This document shows positions 55,124 through 64,000 of a stretch of DNA of 64,000 nucleotides, piece by piece. The stretch lies in NCBI GenBank assembly GCA_040902655.1, contig JBBDWV010000026.1:67329-131328 (forward strand), read 5' to 3'. Position numbers and translations under genes: made by a program. This stretch comes from Mycobacteriales bacterium. Lineage in GTDB: Bacteria; Actinomycetota; Actinomycetes; Mycobacteriales; SCTD01. Every line of letters starts with the position of its first letter. Positions within the stretch are counted from its first letter, which is position 1. Below the pieces are notes generated by a model. The model was not told where the DNA came from. It worked only from the letters and a program-made list of their open reading frames with translations, and did no database searches.

Positions 55124-55544
55124 ACGCCCGAGGTTGACAGCCCCCTCCATCGCGTGAATGCGTGGGTGAAGCTCGCGGTCTCGGCGTAGCCCAGCCGACC
55201 GGCGACCTGCTCGACGGTGAGTCCGCCGGTCGTGAGCGGTTCCGGCGCCAGCGTTGTGGCGCCAAGCGTCCGCGGGGTCCGCCTTGAGGTCGGGCGCGTC
55301 CCCGAGCTCAAACGCCGTGCCCGTTGAGCGTTTCGCGCTGTGTCTTAGCCATGTGCCCGATCACGTCGCGAGCGTCCATGGCTTGCTGCGGTGTTTGCGG
55401 GCGGTCGACAGGTACGTGGGACTCTTCGCCGGAGGTTTGTGCGTCGACCGCATCTTCCTGCTGCCGTGCGGTTTTTGTCCGACCTCGGCGATAGCAACCA
55501 CGTCTCACGCCCGGCGGCTCGTCGGGCCCAGCGAAGGAGTTGCG
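55124..55544. other. boundary region between the cobalamin and CRISPR-Cas operons
   Basis: A 421-bp stretch without an intact gene. Its first 100 bp hold an AraC-type HTH remnant on the minus strand (see next entry). The remainder, about 55270-55520, is the probable promoter and leader of the cas operon; I see no repeat-spacer units and no strong dyad in it. Confidence 0.5.
55141..55221 (-). pseudogene. fragment of an AraC-family regulator HTH
   Basis: The minus strand encodes GLTVEQVAGRLGYAETASF followed by THAFTRWRGLS, the second helix-turn-helix of AraC/XylS regulators. Upstream and downstream sequence in the same frame does not continue the family, and the usual C-terminal PSxYR segment is missing. 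It is a decayed piece left beside the cas operon, possibly marking where the locus was inserted. Confidence 0.6.
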
Positions 55545-56717
55545 ATGACGAGCACGACCAAGCTGTACGACCGACTCGTGCGCGGGGTCAACCTCGACGA
55601 CGACAGCACGGATGCGGCGATCCGGATCACCGCCGACTACGAGCCGATCGGGGGGTGGGAGGGCAAACTAAACCCGCCGACCTACCCGACGGACCGCGAA
55701 CACCCGGTGCCCTACCTGATAGAGAAGCGCTTCCATGCTGGCGAGGTCGAGGACATCGTCCTGCTGGACTCGCGTCAGTCGCAGGCCAACCGCAGCGAGG
55801 AGGCGCTCCAAGCCGCGATCGACGGTGGCAGGTTCTTCCTCCCGCACCTGGCCCTCGAGGTCGAGAGCTTCGGCCGCGCCCACCGCATCACCTCGCTCAC
55901 CGCTCCGCATCGTAGCCGTGACGCCTACTTCCGGGATGCCGTGACCCCAGCCGGCACTGCTTTCGACAAGACGGAGGTCGGTGCGGCGCTGGCCACCGTC
56001 AGCACTGGCGACGCGACGGCGATGCTGCGTCACTCCCCTGTTGACCTGACCCTGGGTGTGTGGGACAGCCATCGAGAGTTGCGCTTGGCAACCAAGTTCC
56101 CCCGCAGTTACACCTCCGAGATCGTCGGACACGGCGTGGCGCAGGGACATCGGGCCGCCGGCCGCGCCGACTTGATCGTGTCTGGCGCGGCGAGGGTCAA
56201 GGTGGGCGAGGGCAAGACTTGGTCGTTGGCAGAGGACAAGGACACCAAGGGGACCAAAAAGCTCAGCGAGCTAGGCCACGGCTCGATCCCGCCGAGCTTC
56301 ACGGCGACCGGTGGGGTGTCCGTTCAGCGAGTGTCACGAGTGGCCACTATCGGCTTCGCCGGGATAGCGCGCCTAGGCTTCGCCAGCCTCGACAGCGCTG
56401 GCGCGCGGGCGGCTCGGGCCGTGATTGCCTGTATCGCCCTCGCCGGTGACCGGCTCGCCTTCGCCCGGCCGGGGCTGTTCCTACGGTCAGGGTGCGAGCT
56501 GGCGCTGACGTCGGAGTCGCTGAGCTGGGTCGGGACCGAACAGGAGTCCTTTGTCCTTGACCGTGGTGTGGCGGTCGACCTGCTCGTCCACGCGATCGAG
56601 CGTCTGTCCGCTGCCGGCGTCGGTTGGGACGGCGAGCCGGTACGCCTCATCCCAGGTGCGGAGCTCCAGAAGGCCATCGACCGGGCCTTCTTCAGCCAGC
56701 CGGCTGACGAGGAGTGA
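55545..56717 (+). CDS. csb1: type I-G CRISPR-associated protein Csb1 (Cas7)
   Basis: A 390-residue Csb1/GSU0053-family protein, the Cas7 backbone subunit of the type I-G (formerly I-U) Cascade complex that coats the crRNA. It begins MTSTTKLYDRLVRGVNLDD and has the family-typical QSQANRSEEAL, ATKFPRSYTSEIVGHG and GRADLIVSGAARVK stretches. GAAGGAG precedes the ATG by 5 nt. It heads the cas operon and is followed 6 nt later by csb2. Confidence 0.88.
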   Translation: MTSTTKLYDRLVRGVNLDDDSTDAAIRITADYEPIGGWEGKLNPPTYPTDREHPVPYLIEKRFHAGEVEDIVLLDSRQSQANRSEEALQAAIDGGRFFLPHLALEVESFGRAHRITSLTAPHRSRDAYFRDAVTPAGTAFDKTEVGAALATVSTGDATAMLRHSPVDLTLGVWDSHRELRLATKFPRSYTSEIVGHGVAQGHRAAGRADLIVSGAARVKVGEGKTWSLAEDKDTKGTKKLSELGHGSIPPSFTATGGVSVQRVSRVATIGFAGIARLGFASLDSAGARAARAVIACIALAGDRLAFARPGLFLRSGCELALTSESLSWVGTEQESFVLDRGVAVDLLVHAIERLSAAGVGWDGEPVRLIPGAELQKAIDRAFFSQPADEE

Positions 56718-56723
56718 CTGGCT

Positions 56724-58118
56724 GTGCTGACGGTGAGCGTCATCTTCATAGGCGGGACCTACGAGGCGGCCCTGGACGGCCAGCCCGAGTGGCCGCCGCA
56801 CCCGGGCCGGGTGTTCAACGCATTGGTGGCTCAGGCTGAGCCGGAGTCTAACGACCAGGACGCCCTCCTCTGGCTCGAGAACCAACCACCCCCAGTCGTG
56901 CTGGCCACCGAAGCCAAGGGGTCCAGCCTGGAGGCCTACGTGCCGACCAACGCCGTCGACGCTGCCAAGGACACCCACCAGAGCTACCTGGGGCGCAGGG
57001 CCTTGCCTCGTGCATGGCACCGATCCCACCCGGAGCGGGCCGAGATCATGCTTGCATGGGAGGCGGCCGATCCGGCACCGGAGGTTGTATCCGGGCTCGC
57101 CCGCCTCTGCCGTCGAGTGCCTTACCTCGGGCGGGTCAGCTCCCCAGTGGTGATGACGGTCGGTGTCAATCCTCCCGACTCGGAAGGTTTCCTGCGATGG
57201 GAGCACCCAGGCGACCGGAGCATCCGACTGCGAGTACCGCAACCCAATACGCTGGCTGCGCTGCGGCAGGCCTACGACACCGGTCAGCCCGCCAGGTCGG
57301 TTGATCGGTGGGTCGCGTACGGGCAGCCCGTCGTCGTCACGCCTGAGGATCCAGCGGTCAGCGACGGTCCCTGGCCGGAGCTGTTGACCTTCGGTTTCCC
57401 TCCCGGCCACTACCTGGATGGACGGCAGGCTGCCCGCGTGGCGATCGCCTGGCGCAAGGCTGTCCTCTCCACGCTGGGCCCGCTGCACTCGCCGGAGGAG
57501 TTGGCGCTGTTGCATGGACACCACGACGGTGCGGCACGTCAATGTGCGTTCTTTGCGCTACCCGACGTCGGCCATCCGCACGCCGACGGTCAGCTGCGCG
57601 GCCTGGCGCTGGCACTCAGCGTCGACCTGCCCGCGACCGTGCGCCGTTCGCTGTTGACCGTGCTCGGGATGGATCTGGACGCGCCGAGGCTTGACGGCTT
57701 CTTCGTACCGGGCTTGTCGGGTGCCACGCTGCCCCTGGCTCATGGGCTGCTCGACGGCCGTCAGGTGGTCGACCCCGACAGGTGGACGGGTGGGGCGGGG
57801 CAGACCCGGTGGTCGTCGGTGCTCCCCGTCGTCCTTGACCGTTACCCGCACCGCCGCGAGACCGCGGAGGAACACCTGATCGCGGCATGCCGACTGGCCG
57901 GCTTCCCGGAACCCCTCGAGGTGGACGTCCAGTCAGGTTCGGCTGTGGAAGGCGCCTTGCGACTTCGACAGGGGGACCTCCGCCGTCGTCCCAGCGAACC
58001 GGCACGGCCAGCGTTGCACTGCAGGCTCGCCTTCGCTGAGCCGGTGCGGGGCCCGATGCTGCTGGGGCACCTACGGCACGTCGGGCTTGGTCTTATGCTC
58101 CCCTCCGGCGCATCGTGA
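56724..58118 (+). CDS. csb2: type I-G CRISPR-associated protein Csb2 (Cas5-Cas6 fusion)
   Basis: A 464-residue Csb2/GSU0054-family protein. It starts with a RAMP-like VSVIFIGGTYEAAL strand and EWPPHPGRVFNALVA, and ends with the glycine-rich loop GHLRHVGLGLMLPSG typical of Cas6/Cas5 proteins. In type I-G it is regarded as a Cas5-Cas6 fusion that processes the crRNA and caps the complex; the catalytic residues for processing cannot be fixed from sequence alone. The GTG has GAGGAG 9 nt upstream and the stop overlaps cas3 (GTGA). Confidence 0.87.
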   Translation: MLTVSVIFIGGTYEAALDGQPEWPPHPGRVFNALVAQAEPESNDQDALLWLENQPPPVVLATEAKGSSLEAYVPTNAVDAAKDTHQSYLGRRALPRAWHRSHPERAEIMLAWEAADPAPEVVSGLARLCRRVPYLGRVSSPVVMTVGVNPPDSEGFLRWEHPGDRSIRLRVPQPNTLAALRQAYDTGQPARSVDRWVAYGQPVVVTPEDPAVSDGPWPELLTFGFPPGHYLDGRQAARVAIAWRKAVLSTLGPLHSPEELALLHGHHDGAARQCAFFALPDVGHPHADGQLRGLALALSVDLPATVRRSLLTVLGMDLDAPRLDGFFVPGLSGATLPLAHGLLDGRQVVDPDRWTGGAGQTRWSSVLPVVLDRYPHRRETAEEHLIAACRLAGFPEPLEVDVQSGSAVEGALRLRQGDLRRRPSEPARPALHCRLAFAEPVRGPMLLGHLRHVGLGLMLPSGAS

Positions 58119-61048
58119 CCCTCCAGGCCGGGGGCTTCCCGGACTTCTTCTTCGCGGTCCACGGCCTCGCTCCGTTCGCCTGGCAGGTCGAGCTCGCGAG
58201 TCTGGTGATCAAGACCGGACGGTGGCCGGCGGCGCTCGACGTGCCCACCGGTATGGGCAAGACCGCTGTCCTGGACATCGCGGTGTTTGCCCTTGCCTGC
58301 CAAGCGCGTGATCCGGAGCGAACGGCCCCGACGCGCACCTTCCTGGTCGTGGACCGGCGCGTCATCGTGGACCAAGCGCACGAGCGTGCCCAGCGCATCG
58401 CCGACGCCATCGCCGGGTCGTCCACAGGCGTGCTGGCTGAGGTTGGCGCTGCGCTGAGGAACCTCGCCGGCGAGCAGGGGCCGCCCCTGGCGACGGTGCG
58501 GATGCGCGGTGGCAGCACCTGGGCTTCGCGCTGGCTGTCCTCTGCCTGCACCCCGGCGATCGTGACTGGCACCGTCGACCAGCTCGGCAGCCGCCTGCTG
58601 TTCCGGGGATATGGCGTCAGCGACGGGATGAAGCCGATCAACGCGGCGCTGTGCGGCAAGGACAGCCTGCTGCTGCTGGATGAGGCTCACCTATCGCAGC
58701 CATTCCTACGCACGGTGACCGCCGTACGCAGCTATGAGGCGTTGGCGGTCGAGCCTGTCCTGGGCGCCCGGCGCCCTCGCGCGGTCCTGCTGTCGGCCAC
58801 CCTGTCCAAGCCGAGTGACGGATCGCTTGACGACGTCTTCGCGTGCGACCCGGAAGCGGAAACCTCACCGGTGGCGCAGGCACGGCTGCACGCCGTCAAG
58901 CGGACCCGGTTGCTCGATGTCAAGGCCAGGGGAGACCTCGCCCCTGTGCTGGACGATCTCGCCCGCCATGCTCTCGCCACCGGTGCCGAGAGGGTCGCGG
59001 TCATCTGCAACACAGTGGCTCTGGCTAGGTCGGTCTTCGAAGGCTTGAAGACGGTCACTGACAAGGTCGACCGGGCACTTCTTATCGGTCGCTGCCGCGG
59101 GGTGGAGCGCGACGCCAACGCCGACATGTGGGTGCGTGGTCGGCTCGCAGCGACACAACTCCGCGACCCGGCACGACCGCTCGTGGTCGTGGCCACCCAG
59201 ACTGTCGAGGTCGGCGCCGACATGGATGTTGACGCGCTTATCACCGAGGCGTGTCCGCTGGATGCGCTCACCCAGCGCCTGGGCAGGCTGAACCGACTTG
59301 GCCGGGCCATCAGCGCCGACGCGGTCATCGTGTGGGATGCCAGCGTGCACGGTCAGCAGGAACAGACCCTGGTCTATGGCTCGGCGACGGGCCGAACCTG
59401 GGATTGGCTTGTCGAGCGGGCGGGACCGGTGACGCAGACGACCCCGGCGAAGGTGCTCGCCACCCTCCCTAGAGCGCCCATCCTCGACCTGGGCGTCCGA
59501 GGTGAGCTGGCGCGCCTGACGCCTGGCGAGCGAGCCAACTTGGCGACCGCGAGTCCGCTGGCTCCAGTGGTGCTGTCGCCGATCCTCGACATCTGGTCTC
59601 GGACCAGCCCGATACCGGTTCCTGACCAACCCGTCGCACCGTTCCTTCATGGACTCACACCGCCGCGAGCGGAGGTCTCGGTGTGCTGGCGGGCCGGCTT
59701 GTCCGGACGCGAAGCATGGGAGGAGGAGCTCGCCTTGGTGCCGCCCGGGGCTCACGAGCTGGTCACCGTCTCCTACGTCGAGGCGCGGCGGGTCCTGTTG
59801 CGCCTGTCGGGTTCCAGCACGCAGAGTGATTCCGAGGGTGGGCTGGAGGAGGAGGATCCCTTCGACGAGGCGCCAACCGTACAGGGCTGGGTGCTGCGCG
59901 GCGACGGCAAGATCGTGCCGTTGACCCAGCCTGCCCTGCGTCCGGGCGCCATCGTGGTGTTGGACAGCGAGTCGGGCGGGCACGATGCGTGGGGTTGGAC
60001 CGGACGCCTGGAGGACGGCAAGGTTGCCGACGTCGCCGATCCAGGAGAGCGCGGTCCCTGGCGGTTGCGCCTGCGGCCCGGGCTCTGGAACCACGTCCTG
60101 GCCTCGAGCCACGACGCGTGGCAGGTGCTTGGGGACCCCGACCATGATCGGCGCGAGCTCCAGGACCTGGTCCGGACGCTGCACGGTCACGCCGAGCCCG
60201 GCCCGCTGCGCACCTTGCTCGGCCACTTCGCCGGTCCCGAGCGCTGGGGACCGGAGGTCAGACAGCGCTGGGTGTCAGGCGGGATCATCCTGACCCGTCC
60301 CCGGAGCGGACCCGACGACGTGCACGGCGGTCTCACCGACGGTGCCGATGACCGAGCTGGCCTGGTCCCTGGTTCCTCTTCGGTCGCCCGGACACCGATT
60401 GGGCTACATCGACACCTGCGGGACGTCGGTGGCCGGGCGCGGATGGAGGCGCTGGGCCTCGGACTGCCTGCGGACCTGGTCCACGCGCTTACGGTGGCCG
60501 GACTCGCCCACGACCTCGGCAAGGCTGATCCGCGCTTCCAGTTGGTGTTGCACGGAGGTGACCGATACCGGCGCGAGCTGGCGCCCGAGCTTTTGGCCAA
60601 ATCGCCGGTTGCTACCTCCAGCCAGGCCGAGCGGTCGAGCATCGCTCGCCTCTCAGGGCGGCCCCGAGGGATGCGTCACGAGAGCATCTCCGCTACGGCG
60701 CTCCTGCGCCTGCAGATCCTGCACCCTGAGCTACTCGCAGGGATTGACGCCGAACTCGTGCTCCACCTGGTTGCCTCCCACCACGGTCATGCCAGGCCGC
60801 TGCTGCCGGCTGTGGTGGACACCGAGCCGGTGGACGTGGAGGCCGGCCTCCCGGCACTCGACCCAGACGTGGCGCCCCTGCTCGCGTCGGTGCGCAGCGA
60901 CGAGGGCGTCGTCGACTGGGACCATCCGGGCCGCTACGCCCGCCTCTGCGCGCGCTATGGACGCTGGGGTCTGGCCCTACTGGAGACCGTCCTGCGGCTG
61001 GCCGACATGGCCGAGTCCGAGGCGTACGACCGGGAGGTCCCGTCATGA
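58115..61048 (+). CDS. cas3: Cas3 helicase-nuclease, type I-G, HD domain at the C-terminus
   Basis: A 977-residue Cas3 of the GSU0051 type. The helicase comes first: Walker A VPTGMGKT at 43-50, DEAH at 189-192, SAT at 227-229, and motif VI QRLGRLNRLGR at 387-397. After a linker of about 350 residues, the HD nuclease lies near the C-terminus: AGLAHDLGKADPRFQ with His799-Asp800 and the ASHHGHARP motif around 888. This helicase-then-HD order is the reverse of most Cas3 proteins and characteristic of I-G. It should unwind and degrade the non-target strand. The GTG overlaps the csb2 stop. Confidence 0.92.
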   Translation: MTLQAGGFPDFFFAVHGLAPFAWQVELASLVIKTGRWPAALDVPTGMGKTAVLDIAVFALACQARDPERTAPTRTFLVVDRRVIVDQAHERAQRIADAIAGSSTGVLAEVGAALRNLAGEQGPPLATVRMRGGSTWASRWLSSACTPAIVTGTVDQLGSRLLFRGYGVSDGMKPINAALCGKDSLLLLDEAHLSQPFLRTVTAVRSYEALAVEPVLGARRPRAVLLSATLSKPSDGSLDDVFACDPEAETSPVAQARLHAVKRTRLLDVKARGDLAPVLDDLARHALATGAERVAVICNTVALARSVFEGLKTVTDKVDRALLIGRCRGVERDANADMWVRGRLAATQLRDPARPLVVVATQTVEVGADMDVDALITEACPLDALTQRLGRLNRLGRAISADAVIVWDASVHGQQEQTLVYGSATGRTWDWLVERAGPVTQTTPAKVLATLPRAPILDLGVRGELARLTPGERANLATASPLAPVVLSPILDIWSRTSPIPVPDQPVAPFLHGLTPPRAEVSVCWRAGLSGREAWEEELALVPPGAHELVTVSYVEARRVLLRLSGSSTQSDSEGGLEEEDPFDEAPTVQGWVLRGDGKIVPLTQPALRPGAIVVLDSESGGHDAWGWTGRLEDGKVADVADPGERGPWRLRLRPGLWNHVLASSHDAWQVLGDPDHDRRELQDLVRTLHGHAEPGPLRTLLGHFAGPERWGPEVRQRWVSGGIILTRPRSGPDDVHGGLTDGADDRAGLVPGSSSVARTPIGLHRHLRDVGGRARMEALGLGLPADLVHALTVAGLAHDLGKADPRFQLVLHGGDRYRRELAPELLAKSPVATSSQAERSSIARLSGRPRGMRHESISATALLRLQILHPELLAGIDAELVLHLVASHHGHARPLLPAVVDTEPVDVEAGLPALDPDVAPLLASVRSDEGVVDWDHPGRYARLCARYGRWGLALLETVLRLADMAESEAYDREVPS

Positions 61049-62010
61049 CCGTGCTCAGGCTGCCTGCGCTGCGCAGTGATGACACGCTCGGTTTCCTGGC
61101 TGCAATCGGAACCGTGGAGCTCTGCTCCACGGCGCTGGGCTGGAACGTCCGGCTGGGCTGGGAGCGGCTTGGCGGTGCCGCCCTCCTGGACGCGCCGGTC
61201 GGCACGGTGCACGATCTGGCAGCTTCGCTGCTCGGGGTGGCCGTGAAGCTCAATGGCGAGGGGCGCCTTGTGCCCGGAGTCGAGGCCGGGCTCATCCCCA
61301 AAGCGCTGAGCACGCTCGAGCGCAGGAAGCAGAGCCTCGCCCTGGACCCGCTCAAGATGACGCCGGAGATCGCCGTCCGCCGCTTCGCCGGCCTGCAGGA
61401 GGGTGACCTGCCAGGAGCGGGAACGGACGCGCGTTGGCTCGCGGCGCTGGTGGCGCAGTGCGCACCGGCTCCGACGGCTACGGCGGGGGAGCGCCGGCTG
61501 ACCCCGCTCTATGCACCGAGAGGCATGATGACGCTGTTCCAGTTGTTTCGCGATTCCCTCTCGGAGGTGACGAACCGACCGGAACTCCTTGAACAGGCGT
61601 TGTTGAACTGGCGGCGAGATGAAGGCACGGGTGCCGATCTCGACGCCCGCTGGCTGAGGGATGGAGCTGCTGCGAGCCGCGAGCGAAAGAGTGGGACGGA
61701 CAACCAAGCGGTGTTGGGCGCCACCTGGCTCGCCCTACAGTCCCTGCCCTGGTTCACCCAGACTGGGGACGGCCGTCTCGCGGAGGCGACCGGGTGGGTA
61801 CGCGGGCGGGGTGGCTCGGCTCTGCGCTGGCCGGTCTGGACCGCCCTACTCGACGTGCCGGCGATCCAGGTTGTGCTGTCTCATCCCGAAATCGGTCCAA
61901 CGCCGGCATCGCCGTCACTCGGCGTCGTCGGTGTGTGCGAGGCGAGGCGACGCGCACTCAGTAAGTCTGCTGGGCCGCTCCAGCCCCCTGTAGTCCTGTG
62001 GTCAGCATGA
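61045..62010 (+). CDS. type I-G Cas8u2 / Cas3-extension family protein
   Basis: A 321-residue protein directly after and overlapping cas3 (ATGA). It opens with [25 protein letters not shown] and contains [21 protein letters not shown] and [12 protein letters not shown]. Proteins at this position (GSU0052-like) are called Cas8u2 or Cas3-extension family and are thought to be the large, PAM-sensing subunit, although much shorter than Cas8 of other subtypes. No nuclease motif is visible. Assignment rests on position, size and general resemblance rather than on a motif. Confidence 0.75.
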   Translation: MTVLRLPALRSDDTLGFLAAIGTVELCSTALGWNVRLGWERLGGAALLDAPVGTVHDLAASLLGVAVKLNGEGRLVPGVEAGLIPKALSTLERRKQSLALDPLKMTPEIAVRRFAGLQEGDLPGAGTDARWLAALVAQCAPAPTATAGERRLTPLYAPRGMMTLFQLFRDSLSEVTNRPELLEQALLNWRRDEGTGADLDARWLRDGAAASRERKSGTDNQAVLGATWLALQSLPWFTQTGDGRLAEATGWVRGRGGSALRWPVWTALLDVPAIQVVLSHPEIGPTPASPSLGVVGVCEARRRALSKSAGPLQPPVVLWSA

Positions 62011-63682
62011 CTGCGGTCCCCGATTTGGTGCCCGCTCGGATGGTCAACGAGTTCGCGTATTGTCCACGGCTGTTCTTCCTCGAGTGGGTGCAGTCCCAGT
62101 TCGAGGACAGCGCGGACACGGTCGACGGCCGCTACCAGCACCGGGTGGTGGACGAGGAGACCGGAAGGGTGCCCCCTCCCGAGTCGGCGGACCAGCTTCG
62201 AGGTGCCCGTTCGGTCTTGGTCTCGGCACCGCGGCTCGGCTTGATCGGCAGGATGATTTACTGGAAGGAGATGCCGGTTCGGTCGTTCCGGTGGATTATA
62301 AGCGTGGGGCGCCGGCTGACCGCCCCGGTCGTGTTTGGGAGCCCGAGCGTCGACAAGTCGCCGTGCACGCGCTGATGCTGCGGGACGCCGGCTACCAAGT
62401 CGATCATGCCGCGCTCTACTTCGCCGAGACCCGTCAGCGCGTCCGGGTGGAGTTAACCGACGGCTTGCTCGACGCCACTGAGGCGTCGATCGCCGAGCTG
62501 CGCACCGTCGCCGCCAGCGAGGTCGCGCCCCTCCCGCTTATCGACTCGCCGAAGTGTCCGCGCTGCTCGCTCGTCGGCATCTGTCTGCCCGACGAGCACA
62601 ATCTTCTACAGGCCCGAGCCGCACGTGCCCCGCGCCGGCTGACGCCGACAGACGGATCAGCCCGGCCTCTCTACGTCACTGAGGCCGGTGCGTCGGTCTC
62701 GGTGCGCTCAGGCCGGATGATCGTGAACGGGCGGCCGTCTCGTGAGGTCGGCGTCAAAACTGACGTACGCGCGTCCGTACGTATGCTGGATATCTCGCAC
62801 GTCGCCGTCTTCGGCAACGTCCAGGTGAGTACCCAAGCGTTGCGGGAGCTGTTTGCCCGCGACGTGCCGGTTCTCTACTTCTCGGGTGGAGGCTGGCTCG
62901 AAGGAGTGGCTCAGGGCTTGCCGTCAAAGCATGTCCAATTGCGGACCAGACAGGTCGCGCTCGCCACCGCTGGAGGGCTGGATGCCGCCCGCCTGATGGT
63001 ACGCGCCAAGATCCGAAACAGCCGGGTCCTGTTGCGACGGAACACCCGCACTGACAACACGATCGCCGTCCAGCGTCTCGCCGCGCTCGCTGACGCCGCA
63101 GAGATGGTGGACTCTCCGGCGTCGCTCCTGGGCATCGAGGGAGCAGCAGCCCGGACCTACTTCGGCGCGTTCGCCTCCATGCTGCGCCCCGAACTCACTC
63201 TTCCCGGTGCATCCTTCGCATTCGAGGGGAGAAACCGCCGACCACCCAAGGACGCGGTCAACTGCCTGCTCTCCTTCAACTACGCCCTGCTCGTCAAGGA
63301 TCTCGTGGCCGTCTGCATCGGCGTCGGGCTTGACCCCTACCTCGGCGTCTTCCACCGACCACGCTTCGGCAGGCCAGCGCTCGCCCTCGACCTCGCGGAG
63401 GAGTTCCGGCCGCTGATCGCGGAATCGACGGTGCTGAATATGATCAACAACGGAGAGATCGCCGCGTCTGACTTTGTCGTGCGGGCGGAAGGTGTCGCGT
63501 TGACCAAGGACGGCCGGCGGTCTGCTATCGCCGCGTACGAGCGTCGGCTGGACATCGAGATAACACATCCGGTCTACGGCTACCGCATCACCTACCGCAG
63601 GGTCCTCGAGGTCCAGGCACGCATCCTCGCAGCGTGGATGCTCGGCGAGATTCCTGCCTATGCCGCCTTCACTACGAGATGA
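62007..63682 (+). CDS. cas4-cas1: Cas4-Cas1 fusion, interrupted by a -1 frameshift in the Cas4 part
   Basis: The fused adaptation nuclease-integrase of type I-G. From the ATG at 62007 (overlapping the preceding stop) the first frame encodes the Cas4 start with [14 protein letters not shown], the first cluster cysteine, up to LGLIGRM at 62255. Family logic demands GRM-DLLEGD next, which is found only in the -1 frame, where VVPVDYKRG (the Cas4 catalytic region) and [14 protein letters not shown] (the last three cysteines) follow, then a complete Cas1 from about 62665: [16 protein letters not shown] (Glu) and [22 protein letters not shown] (His, Asp). The original frame stops at 62375. One missing base near 62253 explains it. 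Cas1 could still be made from an internal start. Confidence 0.85.
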
Positions 63683-63987
63683 CCCGCATCGAGCACCGCT
63701 CAGCGCGGCGGCGCTACCTCATCGCCTACGACATCCGGGAACCTGGCCGGCTCCGTTCGATCCACAAGGTGGTTAAGGCCCACGGCGAGCCGCTTCAGTA
63801 CTCGGTGTTCCTCTGCGACCTCAATCCCAGTGAGCTCACCGGCTTGCGCTGGAAGCTTGAGGACATCATGGCGCACGAGGTCGACAGTATTCTCATACTG
63901 GACCTTGGGAACCCACGAGACCTATCGGCCTTCACCTTCCTGGGTGAGCGCGCCGAACTTCCCATCTCGGGGCCGCGCATTCTATAG
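63679..63987 (+). CDS. cas2: CRISPR-associated endoribonuclease Cas2
   Basis: A 102-residue Cas2 with the ferredoxin-like start RRYLIAYDIREPGRLRSIHKVV, including the conserved Asp of YDI, and YSVFLCDLNPSEL. It bridges two Cas1 dimers in the spacer integration complex. The ATG overlaps the cas4-cas1 stop. It ends 13 bp before the window edge, so a CRISPR array would be expected just beyond. Confidence 0.93.
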   Translation: MTRIEHRSARRRYLIAYDIREPGRLRSIHKVVKAHGEPLQYSVFLCDLNPSELTGLRWKLEDIMAHEVDSILILDLGNPRDLSAFTFLGERAELPISGPRIL

Positions 63988-64000
63988 GACGAGCACTGAG

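Noticed and set aside
62240..62270. Programmed -1 ribosomal frameshifting in cas4-cas1
   Set aside because: No X-XXY-YYZ slippery heptamer or obvious downstream stem is visible at the junction; a plain indel is the simpler reading, though not excluded.
63988..64000. Start of a CRISPR leader or array after cas2
   Set aside because: Only 13 bases remain before the window ends, which is not enough to show any repeat.

Overview
The window is a gene-dense stretch of a high-GC (about 70%) genome. Overlapping ATGA/GTGA start-stop junctions, many GTG starts, an IclR/TetR/CaiB/MFS repertoire, a CobN-type cobaltochelatase and apparent leaderless starts point to an actinobacterium. A relative of Geodermatophilales/Frankiales is my inference, not something the sequence proves. 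No rRNA, tRNA, insertion sequence or CRISPR array is visible.

Region 1 (180-12720) is an accessory catabolic island. A taurine/nitrate-type ABC importer (lipoprotein, ATPase, permease) is coupled to an RraA-like aldolase family protein and an FMN-dependent alpha-hydroxy-acid oxidase. Facing it are a CaiB/BaiF CoA-transferase and an IclR regulator. Diverging from the regulator is a tightly overlapping operon: acyl-CoA synthetase, HxGTHxDxxxH cyclase/hydrolase, a second CaiB-family protein of the alpha-methylacyl-CoA racemase type, and an MFS exporter. Together they look like uptake, oxidation, CoA activation and epimerisation of an organic acid whose identity I cannot read.

Region 2 (12973-26336) is a mixed chromosomal segment. 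It holds a PIN toxin-antitoxin pair with an upstream palindrome, a pair of unrecognised genes, three Uma2-family nuclease-like genes, a slipin/NfeD membrane pair, a two-domain ABM-like protein, a 48-residue basic protein, a 1164-residue fused double ABC transporter, and a divergent TetR/cupin pair sharing a dyad operator.

Region 3 (26352-32543) has a secreted M14 metallocarboxypeptidase, then an SDR, an acyl-CoA synthetase and an AtoE-type short-chain fatty acid transporter.

Region 4 (32631-55123) is a large cobalamin cluster: cobT-cobN, cobD-cobQ, then, behind a cobalamin riboswitch (about 41738-41862), a run of twelve or more coupled genes: chlI/chlD-like chelatase, cobO, cobB, cobI, cobM, cbiD, cobL, cbiG-cobJ fusion, ferredoxin, cobA, cobH, cbiX, cobC. 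Two unrelated genes on the other strand (an M15 peptidase and purU) sit inside it. The gene set mixes markers of the early-cobalt route (CbiX, CbiD, CbiG) and of late cobalt insertion (CobN plus ChlI/D). Several of these genes carry in-frame tandem repeats.

Region 5 (55545-63987) is a complete type I-G (formerly I-U) CRISPR-Cas operon: csb1, csb2, cas3 with its HD domain at the C-terminus, a small Cas8u2/Cas3-extension protein, cas4-cas1 and cas2. The Cas4 half of cas4-cas1 is broken by a -1 frameshift near 62253. A shredded AraC-type HTH remnant lies at the cob/cas boundary. No array is present before the window ends.
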